Below are positions 8,449 to 15,613 of a DNA stretch of 16,431 bases, piece by piece. Position numbers and translations under genes: made by a program. Source of the DNA: Streptomyces violaceoruber (lineage in GTDB: Bacteria; Actinomycetota; Actinomycetes; Streptomycetales; Streptomycetaceae); NCBI GenBank assembly GCA_000720805.1, contig JODI01000127.1, positions 1-16,431 of the forward strand, written 5' to 3'. Below the pieces are notes generated by a model, which was not told the origin of the DNA, made no database searches, and was given only the letters and a program-made list of their open reading frames with translations. The first letter of the stretch is position 1, and the number at the start of each line of letters is the position of its first letter.

Positions 8449-8922
8449 TCACTGACTGCTGGTGCCGAAGTCCTCGGGCGAGATCTGGTCGAGGAATTCC
8501 CGGAACTTCTCCACCTCGTCCTCCTGTTCGTCCGGAATCGCGATGCCGGCGTCGTCGAGCACGCCGTCGCTGCCGTAGATCGGCGTTCCGGTGCGCAGGG
8601 CCAGCGCTATGGCGTCGGACGGACGGGCGCTCACCTCGACCCCACTGGCGAACACCAGCTCGGCGTAGAAGACGCCCTCACGCAGGTCCGTGATACGCAC
8701 CTCGGTGAGCTCTTGGCCGACGGCCTCCAGTACGTCCTTGAACAGGTCATGGGTCAGCGGTCGTGCGGGGGCCATGCCCTGCTGCGCGAAGGCGATGGCC
8801 GTGGCCTCCCCAGGCCCGATCCAGATGGGGAGGTAGCGGTCGCCTCCCACTTCACGCAGGAGCACGATCGGTTGGTTGGAGGGCATTTCGACCCGGACAC
8901 CTACGACATCGAGCTCGTTCAC
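8449..8922 (-). CDS. DUF151 (bifunctional nuclease-family) protein
   Basis: A 157-aa protein of the DUF151/BFN family. The core (about 5-125) carries the family signatures LPIWIGPGEATAI (31-43), RPLTHDL (54-60), a GVFYAEL strand and RPSDAIALALR (100-110), followed by PIY. An acidic tail (131-157) follows. Plant members are reported as bifunctional nucleases, but bacterial members are little characterised, so nuclease activity is only a possibility. The GTG at 8922 has no good Shine-Dalgarno sequence; a TAGGGT -10 box sits 6 nt upstream, so the mRNA may be leaderless. It lies 104 bp downstream of the FtsR-like gene. In mycobacteria a DUF151 gene also lies between the ftsR-type and second merR-type genes. 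Confidence 0.92.
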   Translation of the reverse strand: MNELDVVGVRVEMPSNQPIVLLREVGGDRYLPIWIGPGEATAIAFAQQGMAPARPLTHDLFKDVLEAVGQELTEVRITDLREGVFYAELVFASGVEVSARPSDAIALALRTGTPIYGSDGVLDDAGIAIPDEQEDEVEKFREFLDQISPEDFGTSSQ

Positions 8923-8928
8923 ACAGCA

Positions 8929-8934
8929 ACCCTA
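8929..8934 (-). promoter_or_regulatory. Candidate -10 box giving a leaderless DUF151 transcript
   Basis: TAGGGT fits the actinobacterial -10 consensus (TANNNT), and its distance of 6 nt from the GTG would place the start of transcription on the start codon itself. I see no clear -35 box 16-18 bp upstream. Confidence 0.4.
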
Positions 8935-9026
8935 GGCCGTGCCCCGGACGTTTGGGTAGTCGGGCAGGAAACGGGTGACCGATCCGACCTCCCGGGAGCG
9001 TCCCCCCGGACAGACGCAGGCCCCTC

Positions 9027-9764
9027 TCAGGGCAGCCGCACCCCCAGAGCGGTCTGCACCAGCGCGGCGTGCAGTTTCACCGCCAGGGAGGCCAGTTCCC
9101 TCGTACGGGCTTCGGCATGCGCCCTGGTCTGCGGATTGCGGTGGCGCCTGAGCGGGGCCACGACCTGGTCCACCAGACCCGCCTCACGGTCGGCTGCCGC
9201 CTTCATCAGCCGCAGGTGCCGCGGCTCGATCCCGAACCGCCCCAGCTCGGCGATGAGGCAGGCCACGGTCACGGCCTCGGCGTCATAGGCCCCGTCCGGA
9301 AACGGGGCGATGAGCCCGTAGGACTCCCACTCCTCCAGCTCCCGCTCACCGATCTCCGCGGCAGCCACCAGCTCGGCCCGCCCGATCCGGGCCGCGGTTG
9401 GTCCCTCGACGGCCTCAGGTGCCCTCTCGCCGTCCCGCTGACGGCCCAGGACCGGCAGCTGCACGGCCTCGCCGCGCTCCATGGTCTCCAGATGCTCACG
9501 GATCACCTTGAGCGGCAGGTAGTGGTCCCGCTGCATCCGCAGGACGTGACCGAGGCGCTCGACGTCCTCGGTACTGAACTTGCGATACCCGGAGGGGGTC
9601 CGCTGCGGCTCGATGAGCCCCTCCGACTCCAGGAAACGGATCTTGGAGATGGTGACTTCGGGAAACTCGTCGCGCAGCACGGTCAGCACCGTGCCGATGC
9701 TCATCAGACCACCGTCCGCGGCGGCGGTGCCGTGTCCGGCACCGCCCCTCGGTGTTTGAAGCAT
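9027..9764 (-). CDS. ftsR: MerR-family regulator, FtsR-like
   Basis: A 245-aa MerR-type DNA-binding protein. Residues 21-100 form the winged helix-turn-helix (MSIGTVLTVLRDEFPEVTIS, KIRFLESEGLIEPQRTPSGY, RKFSTEDVERL). A Gly/Ala/Glu-rich linker follows. Residues 130-195 resemble a second, degenerate MerR-like fold (AELVAAAEIGERELEEWESYGLIAP in outline), and the C-terminal helices would form the dimer region. It has no metal- or drug-sensing cysteines. The family includes the corynebacterial FtsR and mycobacterial Rv1828, both encoded next to the GarA/OdhI gene; corynebacterial FtsR controls ftsZ. The ATG has GAGGG 7 nt upstream and a closer AAGG. It lies 43 bp after garA, probably in the same transcript. 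Whether it controls ftsZ in this organism is inference. Confidence 0.92.
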   Translation of the reverse strand: MLQTPRGGAGHGTAAADGGLMSIGTVLTVLRDEFPEVTISKIRFLESEGLIEPQRTPSGYRKFSTEDVERLGHVLRMQRDHYLPLKVIREHLETMERGEAVQLPVLGRQRDGERAPEAVEGPTAARIGRAELVAAAEIGERELEEWESYGLIAPFPDGAYDAEAVTVACLIAELGRFGIEPRHLRLMKAAADREAGLVDQVVAPLRRHRNPQTRAHAEARTRELASLAVKLHAALVQTALGVRLP

Positions 9765-9785
9765 GGACCTTCCCTCGGGGTGCCC

Positions 9786-9800
9786 CCGGACTGAGTCCGG
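9786..9800. repeat. Palindromic hairpin between garA and ftsR
   Basis: CCGGACT-G-AGTCCGG is a perfect 7-bp-arm palindrome inside the 43-bp garA-ftsR gap. It may tune read-through between the two genes. The adjoining 15 bases at 9777-9791 recur in reverse complement at 8139-8153, inside the MerR coding sequence. Confidence 0.55.
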
Positions 9801-9807
9801 AGGAGGG

Positions 9808-10638
9808 TCAGTAGCCCCGCTGGCTCGCGTAGAAGACCAGCCGGTACTTGCCGATCTGCACCTCGTCGCCGTTGTTGAGAGCGACCTGGTCGATCCGCTC
9901 GCGGTTGACGTACGTACCGTTCAGGCTGCCCACGTCGGCCACCGTGAACGAGCCGTCCTGAGCGCGACGGAACTCCACGTGCCGGCGGGAGACCGTCACG
10001 TCGTCGAGGAAGATGTCGCTCTGCGGGTGCCGCCCGGCCGTGGTCAGGTCGCCGTCCAGCAGGAAGCGGCTGCCCGAGTTCGGGCCGCGGCGCACCACCA
10101 GGAGCGCGGAGCCGAGCGGCAGCGCGTCGACCGCGGCCTGTGCCTCCGGGGAGAGCATGGGCATCTGTGTCTGCCCGGTGGCCTCGGCGTCGTAGGCCTC
10201 GAGCCCCGAGATGGAGATCGTGGACGTGGTCTCGGACGGACGCTCGGGCGTGGCGCCGGCTCGCAGCGGGGCTCCACAGTTGGAGCAGAAGCGGCTGTTC
10301 TCCGCGTTGCGGTTACCGCACCTCGTACACACCAGGGCCGACATGGACGGATCCTCCTGCCGCGGCTGCCCTCCAGGGGCATGGGAACCGTACGGGTCGG
10401 CGGAAAACCCTCCACCCGTACTTGAGGTTGACGGTTGCCCGAAACCTATGCCTCCGGACTGGCCAGGGTCAACCGACGGCGCGCCCTGACCTCCCGGAAT
10501 GTCACCGCCCGGGCCGCCGACCTGGTCCCGGAACAGCGGGCGCTGGCCCTCCGCGTCAGGCTGTGCGCGATGGCGGGCGGTCGCATTGTCGCTGCCCTCT
10601 CGCGCGCTCTTGCCGAACAACTTCGCAAACAACTTCAC
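9808..10638 (-). CDS. garA: GarA/OdhI-like FHA protein with N-terminal zinc ribbon
   Basis: A 276-aa cytoplasmic phosphothreonine-binding protein. From the N-terminus: a short basic stretch (VKLFAKLFGKSARE), a long Gly/Pro/Gln-rich linker to about 98, a CxxC...CxxC zinc ribbon (Cys104, Cys107, Cys118, Cys121), the motif PSETTST (134-140), and a C-terminal FHA domain (about 176-270). The FHA phosphate-site residues are present: Arg203, Ser217, His220, Asn240 and Gly241. In GarA and OdhI an ETTS-type motif is phosphorylated by Ser/Thr kinases and then bound by the protein's own FHA domain, releasing 2-oxoglutarate dehydrogenase; the same switch is plausible here. Those homologues lack the ribbon and long linker. 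GTG at 10638 has AAGGGG 8 nt upstream; the longer frame adds no recognisable domain. Confidence 0.93.
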   Translation of the reverse strand: MKLFAKLFGKSAREGSDNATARHRAQPDAEGQRPLFRDQVGGPGGDIPGGQGAPSVDPGQSGGIGFGQPSTSSTGGGFSADPYGSHAPGGQPRQEDPSMSALVCTRCGNRNAENSRFCSNCGAPLRAGATPERPSETTSTISISGLEAYDAEATGQTQMPMLSPEAQAAVDALPLGSALLVVRRGPNSGSRFLLDGDLTTAGRHPQSDIFLDDVTVSRRHVEFRRAQDGSFTVADVGSLNGTYVNRERIDQVALNNGDEVQIGKYRLVFYASQRGY

Positions 10639-10828
10639 GGGCGATTCCCCTTGACCGAAACAGACCCGCCCGTGGGGCAGGACGAACCCTGATTGAACAC
10701 ACCGGTCGACCCGGACATCCTCACAACGTCCGTATCCACCAGACAGTTTCCACCACGCACCACCCATTCGGTGCGCCGACCCCCCGCAACCTCATGCCCT
10801 GGCCGGACGTCCCCCATGCACCCCCGGT
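10639..10828. other. Intergenic gap before garA
   Basis: This 190-bp gap has no gene on either strand that I can support. In mycobacteria the gcvH gene occupies the equivalent position, but nothing here resembles a lipoyl-domain protein. A small stem (CCCGG-TTCA-CCGGG, 10823-10836) overlaps the stop codon of the upstream gene. The garA promoter probably lies here, but I could not settle on a -35/-10 pair. Confidence 0.5.
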
Positions 10829-11662
10829 TCACCGGGAGGACGACCGAGCGTAGTCAGGCCGCTTCGCCGCTCGCAAGGCGTCCACGACGAGCTTGGGCGA
10901 CCGCTCGACGGTCACGGTGGCCTGCTCCTTCTCAAGAGTCTGCACCACGCCTCCAGGAATGTTGAGCGCCGGTTCGAGGTCCTGCGGCTTGCCGATGACC
11001 TTGAAACGAAAAGGAGCGTTGATCTTGTTCCCGTCGACGCTCACGCCTCGCCCCGAGCCCGTCAGGTACGTCCCCGCGACGACCCGTACGCCGTTCACCT
11101 GAATCGCCTCCGCGCCGGCCGCGCGCAACTCCTGGATCGCGTCGAGCAGCATGTCCGCCTCGACCGTCCCCTTCGTGTCGTCGATGGTCATCGTGATGCC
11201 GGGCCCCTGCGCGGCCACCGTACCCGCGAGGATCCCCAGCTGCCGCTCCTTCTCGACCGTCTGCTTACGGGCCTCCTCAGCCTGGTCGGAGCTGTTCTCC
11301 AACTCGTCCCGCTGCTTTTCGAGGCCCTGCTTCTCATCATCAAGACGCTGAGTACGGTCATCCAGTTCGTCGAGGATGCGCACAAGATCTTCCTGGCGCG
11401 CACCCCGTAGCGCGCCGTCGCTGTCGCTGTTCGACGCGACCTGCACGGCGAGGCCGAAACCCAGGCCGAACAGCAGCACCGCGACGATCAGTTGCGCCCT
11501 GGTCACCCGCGGCGGCCACAGCCCCTTCACCAGCCGCTGCCGGCCGGTCAGTCGCCGCTCGTCCTGCGCCGCGTCCCCGCCCCCGGGCACCGCCCCGGCG
11601 GGGGCCTCCTCGGGCAGCTCCTTCCGGAACCGGTTACCGGTCGTCTCGTCCTGGTCGCTCAT
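10829..11662 (-). CDS. DUF881 membrane-anchored coiled-coil protein (second copy)
   Basis: A 277-aa protein: a charged cytoplasmic N-terminus (1-52), one transmembrane helix (about 56-74, LIVAVLLFGLGFGLAVQ), an extracytoplasmic coiled coil (about 85-145, rich in Glu/Lys/Gln/Arg), and a DUF881 domain (about 150-255) with GPGITMTIDD and the motif AAGAEAIQVNGVRV. It is probably a type II membrane protein. The biochemical function of DUF881 is unknown. The ATG at 11662 follows the stop of the Sbp gene by 5 nt, with GAGG overlapping that stop, so translation is probably coupled; a GTG at 11671 lacks an SD. It shares only the family core with the other DUF881 protein two genes upstream, so the pair is old and diverged. 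Confidence 0.93.
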   Translation of the reverse strand: MSDQDETTGNRFRKELPEEAPAGAVPGGGDAAQDERRLTGRQRLVKGLWPPRVTRAQLIVAVLLFGLGFGLAVQVASNSDSDGALRGARQEDLVRILDELDDRTQRLDDEKQGLEKQRDELENSSDQAEEARKQTVEKERQLGILAGTVAAQGPGITMTIDDTKGTVEADMLLDAIQELRAAGAEAIQVNGVRVVAGTYLTGSGRGVSVDGNKINAPFRFKVIGKPQDLEPALNIPGGVVQTLEKEQATVTVERSPKLVVDALRAAKRPDYARSSSR

Positions 11663-11667
11663 CCGCC

Positions 11668-12000
11668 TCACGCCCGGAAGACGTGCCTGCGGATCGCCGC
11701 GGCGTTGGAGAAGATACGGATCCCCAGGACGACGACGACACCGGTCGACAACTGGGCGCCCACGCCCAACTTGTCACCCAGGAACACGATCAGCGCGGCC
11801 ACGACCACGTTCGACAGGAACGACACGACGAAGACCTTGTCGTCGAAGATCCCGTCGAGCATGGCCCGCAGACCTCCGAAGACGGCGTCCAGTGCCGCCA
11901 CGACGGCGATCGGCAGATAAGGCTCGACGACCGCCGGAACCTCGGGCCGGACCAACAGGCCGGCCACGACTCCCACGACGAGGCCCAGTACGGCGATCAC
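11668..12000 (-). CDS. Small basic family membrane protein (DUF1290, Sbp)
   Basis: A 110-aa integral membrane protein with three to four hydrophobic segments (about 2-17, 28-45, 57-76 and 85-99) and a basic C-terminus (AAIRRHVFRA). It matches the small basic protein family DUF1290 by length and by the segments YLPIAVVAALDAVFGGLRA and GIRIFSNAAAIRR. The family has no established function. In Bacillus the sbp gene sits beside two DUF881 genes next to ftsAZ; here it is sandwiched between two DUF881 genes. Its GTG start overlaps the stop of the preceding DUF881 gene in the sequence GTGA (12000-11997), and GAAGGG lies 6 nt upstream, so the two are translationally coupled. Confidence 0.92.
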   Translation of the reverse strand: MIAVLGLVVGVVAGLLVRPEVPAVVEPYLPIAVVAALDAVFGGLRAMLDGIFDDKVFVVSFLSNVVVAALIVFLGDKLGVGAQLSTGVVVVLGIRIFSNAAAIRRHVFRA

Positions 12001-12902
12001 GATGTGCCCTTCTCGGTTTTCGGCTGTGCTGTACGTACGATCACACTCGGTGCGGCGGGCAGCCGGAGTTCCTCCTCCACGGAGATGGCGGTCCGGATGC
12101 CGAAGTTCTCCTGGAGAGCGTGCAGATACAGCCCGTCCGCGCTGTTCTGGAACCTGGTGCTCAGCCGTTTCCCGTCCCCCACGGCAAGCACGGTATACGG
12201 CGGCACGAGTGGCTTGTTGTCCACCAGTATCGCGTCACCCGCGGCACGGATCGCCGACAGGGCCGTCAGCCGCTGCCCGTTGACGGACACTGCCTCGGCG
12301 CCCGACGCCCACAGCCCGTTGACCACACGCTGCATGTCGCGGTCGCGCACGCGTCCGGTGTCGGAGAACCCCGAGGTCTCCCGCGGATCGCCGTCACCGC
12401 CGGTGCTGGCTTCCTTGGCGTCGTCCACGACCAGTTTCACCCCGGGGCCGTGCACCTGCGTGGCGCCCGACAGGAGGCCCATGAGGTCGGCCTGATCGCT
12501 GTCTCCGGACTTCATGAGCGCCTCACGCTGCCTGGCGCTCACGTCGTCGCGCAGCTTGTCGACGTTGCTCTCGAGTTTGTCCGCGGCCTCGGTCTCCCGG
12601 TCGATGCGGTCGATCAGTTCCTCGCGCTCCTTGGCGACGACGGGTGCCGCCACTCGCGCCTGAGCCGCCCCGACAGTCACCACGAGCGCCGCCAGCACCA
12701 GGCCGGCGGCCAGTCCGAGCTTCGCCCGGAGCGTCTTGGGCAGGCCGCCCGTGTCTTCGGCCTTCTTCCTGGCGGCCGCTTCGGCGTAGCCGTCGTCGAG
12801 GCTGTGGTCCATGACGTTGGTGAGCAGCGACATGGACGCGTCCGGACGCGGCACGCGCGTGGAGGTGCTCCGAACGGGGGGCTGCTGCGGCATGCCGCAC
12901 AT
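11997..12902 (-). CDS. DUF881 membrane-anchored coiled-coil protein (first copy)
   Basis: A 301-aa protein with a cytoplasmic N-terminus (1-60), one transmembrane helix (about 62-81, LGLAAGLVLAALVVTVG), an extracytoplasmic coiled coil (about 90-128, KEREELIDRIDRETEAADKL and on), and a DUF881 domain (about 145-290) with GPGVKLVVDDAK and GAEAVSVNGQRLTA. An insertion of about 20 Gly/Asp/Ser-rich residues (164-185) interrupts the first strands of the domain. The start is uncertain: ATG codons at 12902 and 12893 both lack a near ribosome binding site (GGAGG lies 21 nt upstream of the first), and MSLLTNVMDH at residue 24 is another option. It is the first gene of the coupled DUF881-Sbp-DUF881 trio and is separated from the upstream fusion gene by a strong hairpin. 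Confidence 0.9.
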   Translation of the reverse strand: MCGMPQQPPVRSTSTRVPRPDASMSLLTNVMDHSLDDGYAEAAARKKAEDTGGLPKTLRAKLGLAAGLVLAALVVTVGAAQARVAAPVVAKEREELIDRIDRETEAADKLESNVDKLRDDVSARQREALMKSGDSDQADLMGLLSGATQVHGPGVKLVVDDAKEASTGGDGDPRETSGFSDTGRVRDRDMQRVVNGLWASGAEAVSVNGQRLTALSAIRAAGDAILVDNKPLVPPYTVLAVGDGKRLSTRFQNSADGLYLHALQENFGIRTAISVEEELRLPAAPSVIVRTAQPKTEKGTS

Positions 12903-12942
12903 CGTCGCACGTCGCGACCGCTACCTCCGAATGGCCCCACCG

Positions 12943-12984
12943 GCGTGCCGGACAGGCCCCCTTGGGGACACTTGTCCGGCACGC
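12943..12984 (-). terminator. 12-bp stem-loop between the fusion gene and DUF881
   Basis: GCGTGCCGGACA (12943-12954) and TGTCCGGCACGC (12973-12984) form a perfect 12-bp stem with an 18-nt loop, 16 nt beyond the stop codon of the upstream gene. It is probably the terminator of that gene, though without a T tract; an operator role for the downstream DUF881 gene is possible. Confidence 0.55.
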
Positions 12985-13000
12985 GCGCGTGGTACGCGAT

Positions 13001-15496
13001 TCAGCGCCCGGCGCTGTCCACGACCGCCGCCCACTCGTCGAGCAGGGCCTGCGCGGACGCGTCGTCCGGCCCTTCCGCCCACAGATGGGTGACCGCCTCG
13101 GCCGGGTCCGGCAGCACCATCACCCAACGCCCGTCGGTCTCCACGACCCGCACACCGTCGGTTGTGTCGACAAAGCGATCTCCGGCCGCCTCTACGACCC
13201 TGCGCATCACAAGTCCCTTGACGGCCCAGGGAGTCGCCAGATCCCGCTTGATGACGTGCGCCCTCGGAATCCGCGCGTCGATCTGGCTCAGCGTCAGCTG
13301 CGTCCGCGCCACCAGCCCGATCAGCCGTACGAAGGCCGCCGTACCGTCGAAGACACTGCTGAACTCGGGGACGATGAAGCCACCCTTGCCGTCACCGCCG
13401 AAGATCGCCGACTCGTCACCTCCCACCCGGGTCAGATCGTCGGGAGAGGTCGTCGTCCACTCGACCTGGGTCCCGTGATACGCCGCGACCTGCTCGGCGA
13501 TCCTCGTGGTGGTCACCGGCAGCGCCACACGGCCGCTGCGCCGCTCCGCGGCCACCAGGTCGAGCAGGACGAGCAGCGCCCGGTCGTCCTCGATGATGCG
13601 CCCCTTCTCGTCCACCAGGGACAGCCGCTCGCCGACGGGGTCGAAGCGCACCCCGAACGCGGCACGCGAGGACGCCACGATCTCACCGAGCCGCACCAGC
13701 CCCGACCGGCGCATATCGGCCGTCTCCGTCGGCCTGGACTCGTCCAGGCCGGGGTTGATGGTCAACGAGTCCACTCCGAGCTTGCCGAGCAGACTGGGCA
13801 GCACGAGCCCGGAGCTGCCGTTGGAGGCGTCGACGACGACCTTGAGCCCCGACTCGGCGATACCCGTCGTATCGACGTTCCGGAGCAACGACCCGGTGTA
13901 CGAGTCGAAGACGCTGGCCGGGAAGTGAAGGTCGCCGATCTCACCGGGGAACGCACGCCGGTACTCCTGCCGCGCGAAGACACGGTCCAGCTTCCGCTGG
14001 CTGCCCTGCGACAGGTCGGCGCCGTTCCCGTCGAAGAACATGATGTCGACGGAGTCCGGGACGCCGGGCGTGGTCCGGATCATGATCCCGCCGGCGCTGC
14101 CCCGCCCGGTCTGCTGCCGGGCGACGGGCAGCGGTACGTTCTCCAGGTCGCGTACGTCGATGGCGCTGGCCTGCAGAGCCGAGATGACCGCCCGCTTGAG
14201 CGCACGGGCACCACGGGAGTGGTCGCGGGCCGTGGTGACGGTCGAGCCCTTCTTGAGCGTGGTGGCGTACGCGCCGGCAAGCCGTACGGCCAGCTCGGGC
14301 GTGATCTCCACGTTCAGGATTCCGGACACACCCCGCGCACCGAAGAGATGGGCCTGTCCCCTGGACTCCCAGATCACCGAGGTGTTGACGAACGCGCCGG
14401 CCTCGATGGTCTTGAACGGGTAAACCCTGACGTTGCCCTGCACGATCGATTCCTCGCCGATCAGGCACTCGTCGCCGATGACCGCGCCGTCCTCGATCCG
14501 GGCCGCTCGCATGATGTCGGTGTTCTTGCCGACGACACAGCCACGAAGATTGCTGTGCTGACCCACGTACACGTTGTCGTGGACCACGGCCTTGTGCAGG
14601 AAAGCCCCGCTCTTCACCACCACGTTCGAGCCGACGACGGTGTGCTCGCGGATTTCCGCACCGGCCTCGACCTTGGCGTAGTCACCGATGTACAGCGGTC
14701 CCCGCAATACGGCATCAGGGTGCACCTCGGCACCCTCCGCCACCCATACCCCCGGGGAGATCTCGAAACCGTCGATATCGACGTCGACCTTGCCCTCCAG
14801 GACATCGGCCTGCGCCTTCACATAGCTCTCGTGGGTACCGACGTCCTCCCAATAGCCTTCGGCGACATAGCCGTAGACCGGCTTGCCCTCCTTCATCAGC
14901 TGCGGGAAGACATCGCCGGACCAGTCGACGGACACATCGGCCTCGACATAGTCGAAGACCTCGGGCTCCATCACATAGATGCCGGTGTTCACCGTGTCCG
15001 AGAAAACCTGGCCCCAGGTCGGCTTCTCGAGGAAGCGCTCGACCTTGCCCTCCTCGTCGACGATGGTGATGCCGAATTCCAACGGATTGGGCACACGCGT
15101 CAGACAGACGGTGACCAGCGCACCCTTTTCCTTGTGGAAGTTGATGAGCTCGGTGAGATCGAAGTCGGTCAGGGCATCACCGGAGATGACGAGGAAAGCA
15201 TCGTCCTTCAGCGCCTCTTCGGCGTTCTTGACGCTTCCGGCGGTACCGAGTGGCTTCTCCTCATTGGCATAGGTGAGCTCCATGCCGAGCTCCTCGCCGT
15301 CACCGAAGTAGTTCTTGACCAGTGAGGCCAGGAACTGGACAGTAACGACGGTCTCGTTGAGCCCATGCCTTTTGAGCAGCCTCAGAACGTGCTCCATGAT
15401 CGGCCGGTTGGCCACCGGCAGGAGCGGCTTGGGCATGCTTGAGGTCATGGGGCGAAGGCGTGTGCCTTCGCCTCCGGCCATCACGACGGCCTTCAT
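13001..15496 (-). CDS. Mannose-1-phosphate guanylyltransferase-like / beta-helix / degenerate phosphomannomutase fusion
   Basis: An 831-aa three-part protein. Residues 1-235 are a sugar-1-phosphate nucleotidyltransferase: GGEGTRLRP (8-16), Lys23 in PKPLLPV, metal Asp107 in SGDAL, EKP (157-159), NTGIYV (170-175) and DVGTHESY (218-225). This enzyme type makes NDP-sugars such as GDP-mannose; the sugar cannot be read from sequence. Residues about 246-378 are a left-handed beta-helix of hexapeptide repeats. Residues about 410-831 have the phosphomannomutase/phosphoglucomutase fold but lack the active-site loops: TASHNP is replaced by RTTPGVP (474-480), DGDxDR by DPVGER (619-624), and the phosphate loop RPSGTEP by LPDPAEA. 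The ATG at 15496 has AGGAGG 11 nt upstream; a GTG at 15544 would engulf that site. The first domain is probably active, the last probably not. Confidence 0.9.
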   Translation of the reverse strand: MKAVVMAGGEGTRLRPMTSSMPKPLLPVANRPIMEHVLRLLKRHGLNETVVTVQFLASLVKNYFGDGEELGMELTYANEEKPLGTAGSVKNAEEALKDDAFLVISGDALTDFDLTELINFHKEKGALVTVCLTRVPNPLEFGITIVDEEGKVERFLEKPTWGQVFSDTVNTGIYVMEPEVFDYVEADVSVDWSGDVFPQLMKEGKPVYGYVAEGYWEDVGTHESYVKAQADVLEGKVDVDIDGFEISPGVWVAEGAEVHPDAVLRGPLYIGDYAKVEAGAEIREHTVVGSNVVVKSGAFLHKAVVHDNVYVGQHSNLRGCVVGKNTDIMRAARIEDGAVIGDECLIGEESIVQGNVRVYPFKTIEAGAFVNTSVIWESRGQAHLFGARGVSGILNVEITPELAVRLAGAYATTLKKGSTVTTARDHSRGARALKRAVISALQASAIDVRDLENVPLPVARQQTGRGSAGGIMIRTTPGVPDSVDIMFFDGNGADLSQGSQRKLDRVFARQEYRRAFPGEIGDLHFPASVFDSYTGSLLRNVDTTGIAESGLKVVVDASNGSSGLVLPSLLGKLGVDSLTINPGLDESRPTETADMRRSGLVRLGEIVASSRAAFGVRFDPVGERLSLVDEKGRIIEDDRALLVLLDLVAAERRSGRVALPVTTTRIAEQVAAYHGTQVEWTTTSPDDLTRVGGDESAIFGGDGKGGFIVPEFSSVFDGTAAFVRLIGLVARTQLTLSQIDARIPRAHVIKRDLATPWAVKGLVMRRVVEAAGDRFVDTTDGVRVVETDGRWVMVLPDPAEAVTHLWAEGPDDASAQALLDEWAAVVDSAGR

Positions 15497-15613
15497 GTCG
15501 GAAGCGTCCTCCTCGATAAGAGACGACGGTCTAGCCGACTTCACCCGTCCAGATTGTCCCGCACTTTTCGGTCGCAGGCCAACGGGCCGATACAGCCGCA
15601 GCGAGGGGCGAGT

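Noticed and set aside
10700..10760. ECF-sigma-type promoter upstream of garA (GGAAAC followed by CGTT about 17 bp later on the minus strand)
   Set aside because: The first box departs from the GGAAC or GGGAAT consensus and the spacing fits no known sigma factor exactly; similar matches are expected by chance.
11376..13478. Open frame of 700 codons on the plus strand
   Set aside because: It runs antisense through four real genes and their gaps, and is Arg/Pro/Ser-rich without domains.
12962..15325. Open frame of 787 codons on the plus strand
   Set aside because: It is antisense to the nucleotidyltransferase fusion, whose motifs are clear; the plus-strand translation is low-complexity and matches no family.
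15497..15544. Upstream GTG start for the nucleotidyltransferase fusion
   Set aside because: The 16 added residues include the AGGAGG site, and nucleotidyltransferases of this family begin directly at MKAVVMAGG.
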